From assembly GCA_038373885.1 (NCBI GenBank), contig JAWZYV010019487.1, forward strand, positions 434,001-498,000: a stretch of DNA of 64,000 nucleotides, written 5' to 3'. Shown here piece after piece: positions 37,301 to 52,300 of this stretch. Source of the stretch: Cheiracanthium punctorium. Lineage: Eukaryota > Arthropoda > Arachnida > Araneae > Cheiracanthiidae. Position 1 is the first letter of the stretch; the number at the start of each line of letters is the position of its first letter. The notes beneath the pieces were generated by a model. The model was not told where the DNA came from and did no database searches. It saw nothing but the letters and a program-made list of their open reading frames with translations. A program made the translations under genes and the position numbers.

Positions 37301-40300
37301 TGTTCCTTAATTAAGGAAGAGTCATTATTGGATATAACTCGAAATACGACTGCATACGACTGCCCCCTATATAATACCAATAATAGAAAAATATACATTC
37401 ATGTAATCATTGTTTTCTTCCGTAATTTGTAAACAACCCCATAAACATGATCTTCCGATGTGATTTTTTCTTTTCGAGAGTCATTGGAATGTGGCCTAAG
37501 TCAACGTATACTTATTTTCAGCCATTTTATATTGAAAGGCTGAAATTTTATGCATCACCTGATTAATATATGCATAGTACATTTTACTAAATGTTAATTT
37601 TTTCGTACGGGAGCTGTGGTGGTGGCTTGGTAAATTATTTCAGCATATTCTGTTTCATTTTAATATTTGTTTTCTGTTATTTTTAGGAGTACGGGCCAGG
37701 TAGGTTTTTTTTTTTTTTTTTTTTGGTATTCACAACGCACTATGTTCGATTTTCCATTATACGATTAAGAACTTAAGCTTACCACGGGCTAACACCACAG
37801 GAGCCATACAAAATTTTAAATTTTGTATTTATTTAGATCCAATTTCCAGAATATTTTAATCCATGCTATAAAATTCTATGCTATTAATTATGCAACATTG
37901 TAATCTATTACATACGTATATGATCAATATTTGAGGAATAGAAACTTAAGTAGTGTTTTTATGACACCCTGTATATATCTGTCTAGTAGTTATAGGTACA
38001 GGTACAGTCTGATAGATTCTTGCAATTAAAAGTTAGACATAATAGAGCTTAATACATATTGAATACAATCGCCTAAATAAACAAATAAATAATATAAAAA
38101 TGTTTAACCATGCAATAATCAAGGATTCGAAAACAGTTAAGTTAGATGTGTGCATCCCTAAAGAAATTGATGCCCCAGTATAAAACCATGTAAAAGCACT
38201 CACCTTTAACCACATCTCTTACATCTCGTCTGTCTTGGTAGTAGTTTGGATTGATATTAGGCGGATCGAACGGATCTGTTGAATTCAAAGTGACTTCCCC
38301 GCGGCTGTAAGGTTGAAGAAGCGATGATGCACAAAGCAAAGCTGGCTTTATTGGCTGAACACTGCCAGATTTAATCTGAAATATTCGAACTTTAAAGCCT
38401 CGTTTTCAATAACTTTTGCTTTTTAACTAAGGTATTTAACTGAGGTAACTAAGGGTAAAGCTTGCCTAACATCAAATACTTTCCTAATTACGAATATTTA
38501 ACATTTTCGGTCGCGCAGTCGTTGTAAAGAGACATTGGCTGAGATTCCGACAAGCACATGCTGAACGTGGGTCTCCACGAAGACATTTAGTGATAAATAG
38601 CAAAAATCAAGAATGAGATCATTAGGGGATTCTATACTATCAAACTTTTGTAAAGATAAAATCTTTTAGCATGACTTTCGATTATGCATTTGGATATGTG
38701 CAAATATGATTGTGTTGGAAAATGCTCTATAATAACTGCACTTGATATGATGATAATAACTGCACTTGTTATATCTTTCTTGTTAGACTGATAGACACAC
38801 CTCTTACGAAGCAAAATAAGACACCGTTAGCAAAATAAGAACGAAGCTTGATCAAGATCATCGGTTTATATCAAATTATTACTCATTTTAAACTTTCATC
38901 TTTAAATCCATTTCATTCAAGTGCACTGTGTCTTACCTAAATAAATCTACCGAGATTTTATACCGTAACTCGGCACGAAACAAATCAGTAAGAAAAAACA
39001 AATGTGTTGGAATACATGATGTGGTATGCCCTTTATCAATGCCATCAATATTATCTCAGCGCTCAATGATGGCTGCCTTCAATTCTGCTACAGACTGAAA
39101 CGGGCTGACATTTGCATATCCAGCCCTACTGAGGATAACCCAGGTATTTTATTAGGGATTAAGATCACCTAAAAACGGCGGAACGTTTCATGATATACAC
39201 CGCATTATCAATGGGGATATTGTCTTGTCAGAAAACCAAACTTCAGTCGCCAGTTCTCCTTGTAAATTCCAGTAAATGGGTTTTCTAGTAATAGGCAGCT
39301 TTCATACGTCTTAAGGTAAAAGCCAGGTTAAGTTTACCACCAGATAAAATTTCTCTATACAGGTTCATTAAGAACCCTTTTAACAAGCATGTAAGAGGTT
39401 ATAGAGGGGACCAAAACGGTTCAGAAACACACAAAAATGTGAGGTCAGAAATGTCATCTTCAAGTACCTGTTAATAATCACCTTGGAATTGGAATCATTG
39501 TGAACTTAACGACACATGGTCCGTAAAAAACTAATGGATCTTTCACAGATAGTAATTGATTAAAATTGATTACTAACTGGATTACTATTAAAGTAGGGAT
39601 TATATATTAATAACAGGATTGATTGTTAAGTCTATTATTAAGTTAATTATTAAAGTGATTAACAGTTGATTATTCACAGGTAACTGAAAGCAATCTTTTC
39701 CGAACCCACATTGTTATATGATTCGGAACCATCTTGGTGCCCTCTACCACACCTTACGTAATTTTTGAAAGAGTTCTGAATTACCCTATATTACTTGAAT
39801 CAGTGTAGTCCCTAATAATAAATTTTGATTATTTTCGCTTCATTGAATTTCCAATGAATTTTATGATGGACAGCCAAATATTTGAGAAAATGTTTCTATA
39901 CTAGTATCTAAGGGTAGTTCTAATTAAATATTTTTACTTAAAAGATAATATAGTTTTTCATAGAAAAAATTATTGAGAACTGCATCTTTAGAAAAAAAAT
40001 CATCTAATATTCGGAAAAGGATCTTTTAAAATATAAGGAAAAATTATAAACTCAATCATAAGTGTAAAATAAGGAAAATATGTAAATCAATGAAAATATT
40101 TTTGAAGTTAAGGAAATTCCGATGCTTTATACTGTCTATTCATTTTCAAAAATGCATGATTGTAAGCTAATTTTAAAGCACTATACTGAAATCGAAAGTA
40201 TACTGACAACCTTTAAGGATATTCCAGTTTTCCTATAGCTAAAATTAACCACTTTTGTTCAAAGAAATGTATCATGGTTATACGACGTGGGTCAGAGATA

Positions 40301-43300
40301 ATAACAAGAAATTTAGATAATTGACCGCCCTGTAAGATAAAGCCCTTTTGTACTTTATGAATATAATGGGTTGGGCTATGTTCGCACGTTTTCTCCCTCC
40401 ACCCCCGAAATTCGAGATTTAATGTTTTAAAAAAATGGTCTAGCATTTATTATTCAAAGTTAAAATTGCTTGCTGAGTCACACCCAATGACAGTGCCAAT
40501 TCTTCCTGACTTTGACACGAATATTTCCAATTCTGCCTTTTTGAAAGCTATGGCAGTCTCCGACGTGAAAATCAGCGTTCTTGAAGCACTGACACCACTC
40601 ACGACACTTTCTTTTATTAATAGTGGTCTCACCATAAATATGTGAGAGCATATTGATGCATAAAATTAAAATCTTGCAAATGACGAGGTTTTGTCTAGTA
40701 AACAGACTTTTTCAATCGATAAAAACTTTATGATTCAGGTACAAACCGACTCATGTTTTTATGGGGTAATACTGAAAGATTCCCAATTTTATTTCATGAT
40801 GTCTATGGGCTATTTATTTCGACCATTACTTTGCAGTTGAAGCCATTTACAAGAAAATGGCTGGAATTTCATTGCCAAGCGAAGTTACAAGAAAAAAAAA
40901 ACTTACGTCATCGGCGCTTTTTGGCTTCGCAGTTTCGTTCAAGTTTGCAAAGTCAACAAAGTATATTTGTTGTCTGGGGAAGTCCTTTGACGCAGAATTC
41001 GAGTGCACTCCATCGAGAAATGCCAGGACAATATCTAAATCCGAGGTAAGGGGACCTAAATAGTAGATGTTGCAATTTAAAGAAAAGCTTTTATACAATA
41101 CAACTGAACAATTTATTTTTTAAAAATGCCCTTACCAATGCCCTTATAAAATGCCTTTTTTAAAAAATGCCCTTACCCCTACGAATTTCTTTAAACAACG
41201 CGAAAACGCATACCTTAAAACTGAATCCGTATTTCTTTAAATCCGAATCTACACTCTACAAAAAATTCAGTGGATTACTATGAAATACCTTGGAAACAAA
41301 GATGTCATAACTTAGTATTACTGCTAAATAAAGCCGTGTAAATCAATTGACATACATGGCTTTATTTAGTAGTTATACTAAGAAAAGTTATGGCATCATA
41401 CTAAAAAAGTGATGGAATCCTTGTTTCGTAGCGATTTCTTAGTTTTCAACTGATTGAAAAGAAACTTTTTTTTTACAGTGTAGCTTTTGAAAAATGGGCA
41501 AAATTCCATAATAATGGATGTAGACAAATCAAGGACAGAGTAGATGAACATGTTAAGTGACATTAAAAAAAATATAGATTTCTGGGATGAAGAACATGTT
41601 AAAGACCGTATTATATATTAAACGTATATTCGTTCTGTCAATTATTATTATAAGCCGTTTTCAGTAGAAGTTATTATGTACGCAAATTAAATAAGGGCAT
41701 TCTAGCTCTTTACAGCTGATTATTTTTTATCTAATTGTCTCTTAAGAAGTTCAGCTGCTTAGCTCTTCAAATGAGGGTAGTTATAGGACATTAGATAAAT
41801 TCCCTTCAAATCGATGTGTAATCTTGTTCGGTTCTATATATGCAGAGTCGTAACTCTATTCTTTAAAAAACTTTTGCTTTTCCGTATTTCTCTGAATTAC
41901 ACTTGGCAGGCGGTTCATTACATTTGTGCATTCGGAAAGAATATAGACTGATTCAACAAGTTACTAGAACATCGCAAGCGGTCTGCTAGTTTCCTCTCAG
42001 AAAAATAAAATAAATAATGAAGAAAGTGCCGTCAAACATGCCGCTTTTGATATTTGTGCAAGTTCTAAGATTTCAAATCTGCGACTTTCGGACAGTTTGT
42101 AAAACTATTCACCTCAAGCACTTCACAAAAGTGCGAAGATTTCAGGGGGGAAAAAGTTTTTAGAAAATATTTTAGGCAGTTTTTTTTTTTTTCTCCAGAA
42201 CATATCGGAACAGTCTTTTTTTCTCCGTACATTAAACATATGCAAATTTCAGCTGAATCGTTTTAGAAGTTTTCATATGAAAGAGTAATAGGCAAATTAA
42301 TACAAAATTTTTGATGTCAGTACAGAATGCCGGATTCTAGAGCACAACATGGTTATTTTTCATTCAAATTTTTTTTTTAAAGTACCTTGAAATACATCAT
42401 ATTTACAATAATACTTTTAATAACATTTTTAAATATGAATATTTCTGTTGATATTTTTCTTGTACAAAAAATTTTATCGTTAATAGTTTATAATGGAAAT
42501 CAGAGATTAAATATATTCCTGCATGAAAAACAACTCAGTGGCATGTAAACATATTTACAACAAAATATATAATAAAATGCATTACCTTTTCTGTTAGAGA
42601 TATAATCTTGTATATTTACAGGATTTGCAATTTTCACTACAATTGGTGTTACAGAATCATTATTTACATTATACGTCAGCACTCCTGAACAATGATCCTG
42701 TAAGTTTTTGCCCACTGGTAAATCAGCTATAACGTCTATCTGAAAATCATGTTCATTAACATAAGAATATCGTTACAAAGAGCATGTTGTCATGTTTTAG
42801 TATACATTACTAAGTATTTCATAATTTTTAATGGATCTGTTGCGTAAAATGAGATATAAGAAATAATGCATGCATCAGAATTGAAATGCTCTTATCTTTC
42901 TAGCGCATAATATTTGAACACACTACTGACCGGCAATATCACAGGCACGAGAAATAGAGGGAGAAAGCTTAGCACGTGATTTTGACGGGAGCGAGGTTAA
43001 GGGGTCAAATAGATGCATGGAAATGAAACTTCTGCACTAAATTCAGTAGTTTCATAGTCAACTGTTATAGAAATTAAAGGTGGTTATCAGTATATATGAA
43101 AGAGAGCCGTTCGAAAAAAGAAGTAAAGACAAAAAGAGATAAACTTCTCTTTACTTCTTTCTCTCCAATAAGTTATTTAATTTTTGGAGTGAAACATATT
43201 GTATCATGTATTTTATAACCAAAATCTGGCAGCTGCTTACTAGATTGCTTTAAGCCTGTTAACGACTTTCTTAGACTTTTCCCAAGGTGCTGAGGTGCGT

Positions 43301-46300
43301 TGCTCGCTTCAGAAACTAGAGTCGAATTCGGAACTCAAGTTAAATATGAGACGGACTGGTCAGGGGTTTAGTTGGTTTTCTCCAAATGTAACTTGAATAC
43401 GCGTTAGAGCCCGTAAAAAGTAATCTAACTAAAGCCTCTCCCCTTTCGTGCAGGGTTGCCATAACACAGATTAACACAAATATGATAAGTAGAGAAGTAA
43501 GACTAGCTATTCTTTGAAATTCTAATCTGCCTTATTATTTAAGCGCAGTTAATCATTTAGTTTTGTGCAGCATATCAATTCATTTACAATATGTTGAACT
43601 AAACAAAACATTAGCACAACAGCCACTTGGGTGCCAAGGCCTCCGCTGCCCATACACGCCTTCCCGACCAAGGGCTCTGGGGCAAATAACAAATTTTTGC
43701 TAAGTCAGAGTAAAAGTAATAATGAACGAAACATCGTGAATTGCAAAATGCAATACAATGAAAACTGGATCGACACTTTAAAATGATATAAAAGGACTGT
43801 GCCATTGTAAAAGTGTTATTTTTTTTTCGAATTAAAGACTTTTAAAGGTAATTTGATTTTTTGTATGGCACAAGTGCATAAAACGATCTACGAAAGAAAT
43901 TGTTTTTAATTTAATGAAACAACCTAATAAATGCACTGTAACTTACACAAGAAGAGGTACCCAGCACGCGTTTCTTGCAATAACTGATTTTGGTTGTTTC
44001 TTGAAGAATAGCAGTGACGAATAACAGTTCGGTTTTGGTGAAATAAAGTAATCTATGAAAATACTTGTTTGATAGCTTACACTTAACCAACACTTCACGT
44101 AAATTTCGACATTTTTGTGATTTTAATACTCCTACTCAACTAATATTTTCATTATTATGTTACGTAGAGAGAGAGATTCACATACATTATTTAAGTACTT
44201 CAAGGGTAGCGTATTTTAATCGTTTACATCTAAGGAAAAAAAAATTCCCGTCAGACAAAACTGTGGAGATGTTCTAATATCAGCATTATCTGAAGTGGAG
44301 AAGGCGAGTTGTTTGAACTTCCATAATATCAGGCAGATAAACTATACTGTCGCTTTTACGCTTATGAGGAAAGAAATATTTCGTTAAAACAGATTTTCTC
44401 CAGAAATGTTGCTTTGGTTTTATACATCGAATGCTGTATATGCAAAATTGCATAGAAGTACAGCGGATCTACAAAGTTTATTACTTTTTTTTTTTCTTGT
44501 CCAAGGTGCAGAATTTATTAAATCATGTGTACTTTTACATGTTATTGTGTACTTTTAAAAGTAACTTCTTTTTCTTTTCTATACATAATTAGTTAATTCT
44601 ACTATAATTGCTGTAAGTGGGATTTGAAACTTTGCCTTTTCGTACTATCAAAGAAATTTGTAAAGGGTTGAAAGAATCATAAAAGTTATGTTAACAAAAT
44701 ACATAGTTCCCGGGATTTAATACATAAGTGGAGCTGAAATTTTAACTAGTGTAAAACTGTGGTGAATGTTAGGTAGTGATCTTTTTTTGTATCATTAACT
44801 ACCGGAAGAATCTGGCATAGATTTGTTGCTAGACAATAATTCAAGATAGTGTCCACTATATTAGGTTCCTTATACTAAGGTTTTGTATCATTTGGCTGAA
44901 AACTTTTGAAACCATCAATCTGCCGTGATTCCAAGATAGTCGAGTTATAGAAACCCTAGTTTAGTTATTAGCTACTTACGTTAAATTTCTTGAGTTCTTC
45001 TCTTGGTCCAATTCCAGACAACATCAAGATTTGAGGAGTGAGAATTGTTCCGCTGCTTATGATGACTTCCGTTTCGGCTCGAACGGTATAAGTCACGTTG
45101 AAACGGCTGAATTCAACTCCATAAGCTCTACTTTGACCATCTGGTCTTTTTTCAGTCAGAATCTGATAACAAGAAAATAGTTTGTTTTCAAGTAAAAAAA
45201 AATATAAGTAATGCGAAACCGAACGTTTACGAAATACTTTCCACCAGTCTTATTCGTTCATTTACCACTGTTTTGCTGACGTATATAAAAAATAATACAA
45301 GTCGCTGAAACCCATTTTAAATAATTATCTCTCCCAATAATTACCTGCTTCAAATTATATAATCAACTTCATTTACATTTACATAAGTTTTAATCTCTTC
45401 TAGCTTTCTTGTATTTTCACGTAAGATAAATGCAATACGTATCATTTCTAACAATCAGCGTGTACTTTTTAAAACTTGTATGCTTTCTTTTGCTGCCGAC
45501 CTTTGCAATAAAATGAAAGCTTTTTTGGTTACTTTTTTACGATAGGGAGGGTGTCATAATATAAATGTTATTTTCTTTTATTCGATACAGTCAAATTTCT
45601 TAGTATGCACTGCTGATTGCATGATAGCATTAAAACGCAAGTGAAAAATACAATATTGCATGTTTGGAGAATGCCCTTAGAGTAGTACCGAACATATCAC
45701 TACTTCATATGACTTCAGCAAGGACCCTTGACGAGTGATAGTTCACAAGAGTATTTCAGAGACATCCTGAAATGAGCCGTGTTTGCTCATGTCTTGTAAA
45801 TCCAGATAACATTGTACACGAAACCATGGAACACACTTTAGTCTAGTGAATCTTTTCTATAGTCAGAGCATGTTAATTGCCCATGGTATTAAAAAGGTTT
45901 TGTGTACCTTGTTGTTTTCTTATGAGCTATCGCTGTTGTTAACGATGGATTATATAAACCTACAGTAGAAATATATGGTGAGCAAAGAATTTTATCTGAG
46001 TACTATCCTAAATGTTCGACACTATCTTCCACATGAGTGAAAAATGTTTCTGTTTTTATCAACAGATTTAGGTTGGTTTTGTAAAAGGACCAATCTTCAG
46101 TTCACTAGTTGAGTTATTAACAGACCAGTTGAGTAATTTAGCGTTGTGCTCCGTTTACTAATTTATTCTCTTCTTCCGACAAAAAGTGCAACATAAAAAA
46201 CTCTGTTTCATATTTCATTCAAATTAATTGTAAGCTGTGTAGTGTGTAACTGAAAATATGTTACCTTTGTGGCATAGGCGAAAGTCAAGATATCGAGATT

Positions 46301-49300
46301 TGGCCTGCATCTAGCTTTATCCAAGTAGGCCTTCACCGAGCTGCAGCGTTGTTGGTTACGGAGTGTCAGTTCGAAATCATAGATACCTAATAAGAGCCAA
46401 AATAATAAATGTGCTTGAATGCAGGAGAATCCGTATGAAATGTTAGGAATGGGCTTTGCTTAGCCAAATCTCTGTAATGGATTTACGCAATGCTTGAGAT
46501 CTGAAAATATATGCAAAAAAACTCAAATATTTTTCTTACAATACGTATGCTGGCTGAATACAAAGATAGATGTCATGAAAAGGACAATTAGCTCTTGTGA
46601 CTAACTCTGGCTTGTAAAAATTGCAGAATACGGCGATATTTAAAGGTGACACTTTAAAAATGCCGCTGTCAATATTTTTACAGAATTGATGGATACGCAC
46701 TCTATAAACTAGATTACCAAAACGTCAAATAAAAAAATATCGCGCGCAGTGGTCTATAACTAACCAATACCCGATACGAAAGCTGAAGATAAATAGATCA
46801 GTTTGAAGTGCTGCTATTTTTATGCTGCTGTTGACAATGCCCTCCGGCTAGACGCGAAGCAGCGCAAGATCCTCTATTTGGGACGGCGAAGGGCGAAATG
46901 AAGCGGCTTCCATGTTATTGAATTCCAGTGGCAGGAAGACCAATTTAACTCGGGGCTCCCTAATTTTGAATCAATTTCAGATGAGAGGCCATCAACTAGA
47001 TTGGCACAGACAGATGAATTGTATGAACAAGGAGGACATTACAGCCACGAGAGATTTTACGTACACCAGCTCCCTTTAGCGTACACGGTTCCACAGCAAT
47101 CAAGGTGGGAGAAGTTGTTATCATCCCAAACGCTAATAAGAGTCGGTTCTCTTCTATTTCTGGTGTTCTTATAATGACCGAGCTTATGCCAACTGGACCA
47201 TTGCGAGACGCTATTTTTTATTCTGTGTAAAATAAATAACATATAAGTGAAATTATTTATCTGAGGCTTTTTAAACGGATTCGCTTACTCCGGGGGAAAA
47301 AAAAAACATAATATGAATCACGTCTTAAAATCTAAATTCTTCATTTCTGGTGACTTTCTTAGAATATTCTACTACCTGCAGCAAAATTTTCGACGACGGA
47401 TTCAAAAAATGTATCAAGCAAATGAAGAACCCTTTGTATTGAGAATTCTAACGTTGCATAAAAGATAAATATCTGGGTGTTTTTTTTTAAATCTAACATT
47501 TACATATATAAATATATAAAACATTATACCGTAACGCAACGTATACGTTTGTTATAACGTATAAAATATTATAACAAACTACCCTTCCATTATCGTAAAA
47601 ACATGTTCAAAAATATATATTCTTTATTGAATTTTATTGACTAAGGTAAGGAAGGGTATTTTTGTCACACGTATGTTTTTGCAATATGCATCGGAAAATA
47701 TTGTCTGTAGCAGACAGTATGCCTTCAGTAGAATCGAAATCTGTATCTTAGCATGAAAATAGTGAAGTTGCGAGAGCTAAGGTAGGCGGTATTTATGTAA
47801 AATCGTACATTTTCATTTTGAGCATTTTTTGGATAATTTTTAATGCTTTCAGAATACGATCGAATACTTTTATACTGATTTCAGTTTAATATTTTGTAAA
47901 CATTACGTTGTTTTCTAGGAACACTTGCAGTGTTTTTTAAGCCTATGGTATGATATAAGCAAGTATCTGTAATGGGGGTTGGTTATTACAGGTTGTAGGA
48001 GTAGGTTCTCATGATGTGACTATCTACCCTAGGCGATATATCAAGCTACAGTAAATATTTTTATTGAAACAAAGACAGGTATATTAAGGGAAATAGGCTA
48101 AATAAAGTACATTTTAAATTTGCAGAGAAATAATTTATGCATGATCATAGATTTTTATACAAATTAGAACATGCAATGTATTGCAAATGAAACATGGTTG
48201 CTTTTAATATATTTTTCTGTCTCATATTCATGAATTTAAATTCTTAATTGTGCTAATTCTAAGATGACTTATAAAGTTGCTAAAACACTTGAAGCATTGA
48301 AAGATACACTGTAAAAAATAACTGAACTACTACTGGAAACTTTCCGTAAATTTTTATGGAAATTCTCCGTTTATATTTGAATACAGGTGCATCAAGGGTT
48401 CCGTGCATCAAGGGTTAGCGCCTCTTTGGAACAGAATTTCTACTGGAGTTTACAGTAAAAAAATTCCATAAATGTACGGAAACACTACTGGTATCACAGC
48501 TACCAGTACTTTTTCATATTTTCACGGAAATTATTGTTACAGTGTATATTTCGTTAATTTGATTGGCCTACCCTATGATTTACTAATTTTTCGCCAGTTT
48601 TATGTTCATTTTAACCAAGCAATGGACAGCTGAATGCAGAATCCGAAAAATGCTGTAGCTTCAATGCTAATTCATATAGTACCCTCAATGATGTTCAACG
48701 CATTCCCCAAAGCCACGAGCAAAAAAAAAAACATGCTGTCAGGACTTAAATGCACAGGCATTTATTCATTTAGCTGGATTGAACTTTCAAAGGCTGACTT
48801 CCATCCCACATCTCTGTAGGATAGTCCTAAGAAGCAATAAGGCTTACCTTATCCTGTAAATGTAAGCTTCCATGACAATCTTCAAAGTAATTGTCAGGAC
48901 CAAGGAAGTCTCGATTTCCAGGAAATACTGAAACATCTTCAATACAAAATCCATCAGAAGCAATAAAGAAGGTCTAAGTTCAATAAAAGTAGTTACTCCG
49001 TAAGAAATTAAACTATTTGCCCCGTCATATCCAAGAGATCCTTCGAAACCTAAGCTAAAATCAGGAAGATCGACTATCTACACGGATACTCCTGAGAAAA
49101 ATGCCATTGACTTAGTTGAGAACCATAAAAAAGAAACGAAAAAAAAAGATACAGACTAGACCCATCATTCTAACAAAAAATGCAAACGGAAAACTGTATC
49201 ATTCTTCAACAAATGAATCATTTGACAACGAATAAGTCGAATTAGAAACAGAAAGTGGCAACTCAATAGTCAAAGATTTATTGAGAAGAAATAATTATAA

Positions 49301-52300
49301 CATCCGTGACCTTCAATTCGATGATCAATTTCAGTTCGATGATCCTTTAAGTTTTGAGGCGAAAGTTCCGTGAAATACTTCGTGGACAGAATATCGAAGA
49401 TACTGCATGATACTGATGAGAATGAAACGATTTTCATGAGGCGTTCTCATTCCACGAATGATTATACACTTTTGCGTTCCCCAAGAGCAACGATATCTGC
49501 GTCCGTCAAATAAATCATGTAGCGCTAAGTCTTCCGGTGTCATCAGCTCCTGTTGGTGCAACAGCGAAGTGTAAAGATCAATACAAGTTCACATGTAAAG
49601 AACTTTTTGATTATGTTCTGCAATAGGCTTATGGGACACCACAATGCCTGTGAAAACCTAACCCGCTATGGGGTAATTTGTCTCATCCAAAGTTTGAATA
49701 ATTACCGATGATTTTCAGAATGAAAAAATGCTTTCTGGTTTTTAATGTTAACGTATATATAAGATAACATATGGTCAATTTATAGGCTGGAAATTTTATT
49801 TAAATAGTAAGACGATTTATTTGCAGACAAGCGAAAGTGAGATAACCTACCACCTCCTTCTCGTAGATACTTTTATTAGCACAATCAATATGATGTATTT
49901 TTCAGTTTCATGTTTCACATTTAGTTTTATTTTGTAAAATATTTTAGCGGTTGCAATCAGAGGCTATTTGTTTTAATAACCTGCTAAAACGCATATGTAT
50001 GTGAAAATAGTATTAAATAAATATTTGCCATATAATTACATCATCAGTAATTAAAAATTTCAAAATAGTATAGAAATAGTTTCATTTCTGTTCTACATTA
50101 AAAATCGAAAACATATTATAATGTTTAGGGAACAGGGAACACACTCCGGGGAGCCCATTGCAGAGCGGTTTACAACTTTATTTCCCCGGGGAGACACGTT
50201 TTCACTCCAACTCCAAGCAGCTCCTCTCCTAGGGCCACAACACCACAGCACAATACAGTACCTCAAAACGTTATTCTTATACATATATCATGTATATATA
50301 CCATACCACAAAATAAAACGTTACAACACACGTATTTCACATTACAAAATGAGATATTACAGGATAGCAACATGCATTATTAAAACGATTCACAACATAT
50401 ATATAGCATTTATTTTCTTTTCCAAATAGCGCACACTTGTGTATCAAGCATTCACCACTACTAAGGCCCTAATTACTGGCTATTTCATTATGGTGGCACC
50501 CACTGGGCGGCTAGCGTTACCTACTATGTAGGGACAGACAAGTTAATAACCCTGTCCAAACCGGGATTCGAACCCAACGCGTAATAGAGAGGTTCTTTAG
50601 TCACAATACCACCTGGGCGGCCATACATATAACATATATTACTGTAATATCACAATACTATACCATGGCTCAGCCTCGACTATACACTCTCTCTACTGTC
50701 CCTGTAGGGGACAATTTACGTATATGTAACGTAGCGGGTATCCTGTTTTTCCGCAATGACATAGATGATCTGCTTTCTTCTGGATTTTCAACAAATATGT
50801 CGGAAAATATCCGTTGCCATTCAGAAAATTTATTGCAGCAACATGTTTGAGGACGTAATTCATGCGAACAGTTTTTATAACATTACTAGCTGCGTACCCG
50901 TTCTTCGTACGGTAGGGAACAATACTTTTTCTTACATGTATAATTCGAATTGATTCTAGTACTGTGGAATCTAAAAATAAACAAAATGATTTGACTCTTG
51001 GTGTAAAGTTACTCATAGGTTATTCGTAAAGTTAGTATAAATACTGATCTGAAAACATTGTTAATATTATGAAACAAAAAAATGTCGGTGTCATTGGCGA
51101 TCAGAAAAAGAAAAGCGTGACGGTTCCTAAAAATTTCTAACTTTCAAAATGCCTCATTTCTACATCATACTTTTTTTTAGATTTAAATTATACCATTAAT
51201 ACCTTAGATACTACATGATGTGAAGAACCGTTTCATTTTATAATTAAATAGTTGTGTGTACACGCTCTTCGCAAGGTAAGAAGAGAACATTTTCCTAAAA
51301 TGTGATCATAACTACTTGTGACAAAACATAATCTCCAAGAAAACAAAAAGTTCAGGTACAGAATTTTCTGTTGAAATTACCGCGGGATATATTAACGCGA
51401 CGTAGAATTACTTAATGTTTAGTTAGCTGTGGTTGTTGAAAAAGGAATAGAACACTTAGTTTCACGAAATATTTATTAATGCGGTATATTGTGCTTTGAT
51501 CAATATTGCCCTAGCATATCTACTAACTATTACTTATACTATCTTTTACTGATACCAATATGTTTTCGTTTTTCCATCTTTAATGTTTAATTTAAAGAAA
51601 CGGTTAGATATTTGTCACTAATGTATTTTTTTTATTCTTTGGTGATTCTTTGCAATTTACGCATTAGTATAAACGATAATCATTTCACTTTCTGGCTGCC
51701 TTTAAAACAGCTCTCCATACATTTTTATGCATAATTCTTGTCAGATTGGCGTATTTTGCACGTAAAATATTTCCTGCGATTCGAAAACGTTGAAAAATTT
51801 ATCGAAAATAATGCTGGATAATTCATCGTTGAAAAAACAGCATTTAATTCTTTTTCTGGCAACGTAATATAAAATAGGGAATAATTTCGTGCGTGGCGTA
51901 TGCTTTGCTTGTGAGCCCGTTAATTTGATTGAGTTTCGAAAGGTGTTTTAATCTCGTTAGATCAAAATGACGTAGATTTCACATGTGGAAACTCAGTTAT
52001 TTTAAAGTCATTTTATTTATGTTTTTTCAAATGGCAATTTTATTCATTGTCACTGTTTCCCAGACAACCACAGCGGAAGATATCATACCGAAATCTTGAA
52101 ACAGCTTTTATTGAATTCAAAATTCTTCTTTACATAAAAATTCGTAAAAAATCTCCTAATTTATATTTTTCCTCCGTTCTTCTTTTAAAAGTGGGCGAAA
52201 TTTATGCTCCGTCTTTTGCCGAAATATAAAAAAATTATGACAGATAGAATGAAAGATGCAACAGTTTTAAAATTATTTTTACGCAAACGTCGTCAAAAGA

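Noticed and set aside
40450..40635. Additional GMC exon between exons 7 and 8
   Set aside because: The reading has no GMC motif. Exon 7 ends and exon 8 begins in phase 0, so none is needed.
47057..47242. Tc1-type transposase N-terminal fragment
   Set aside because: Only a faint resemblance ([11 protein letters not shown]...WDDNN). Flanking sequence gives no support.
50093..50284. 63-codon minus-strand frame with a CG-rich start as a coding exon
   Set aside because: No family resemblance; it lies within a possible LTR remnant in intron 3.
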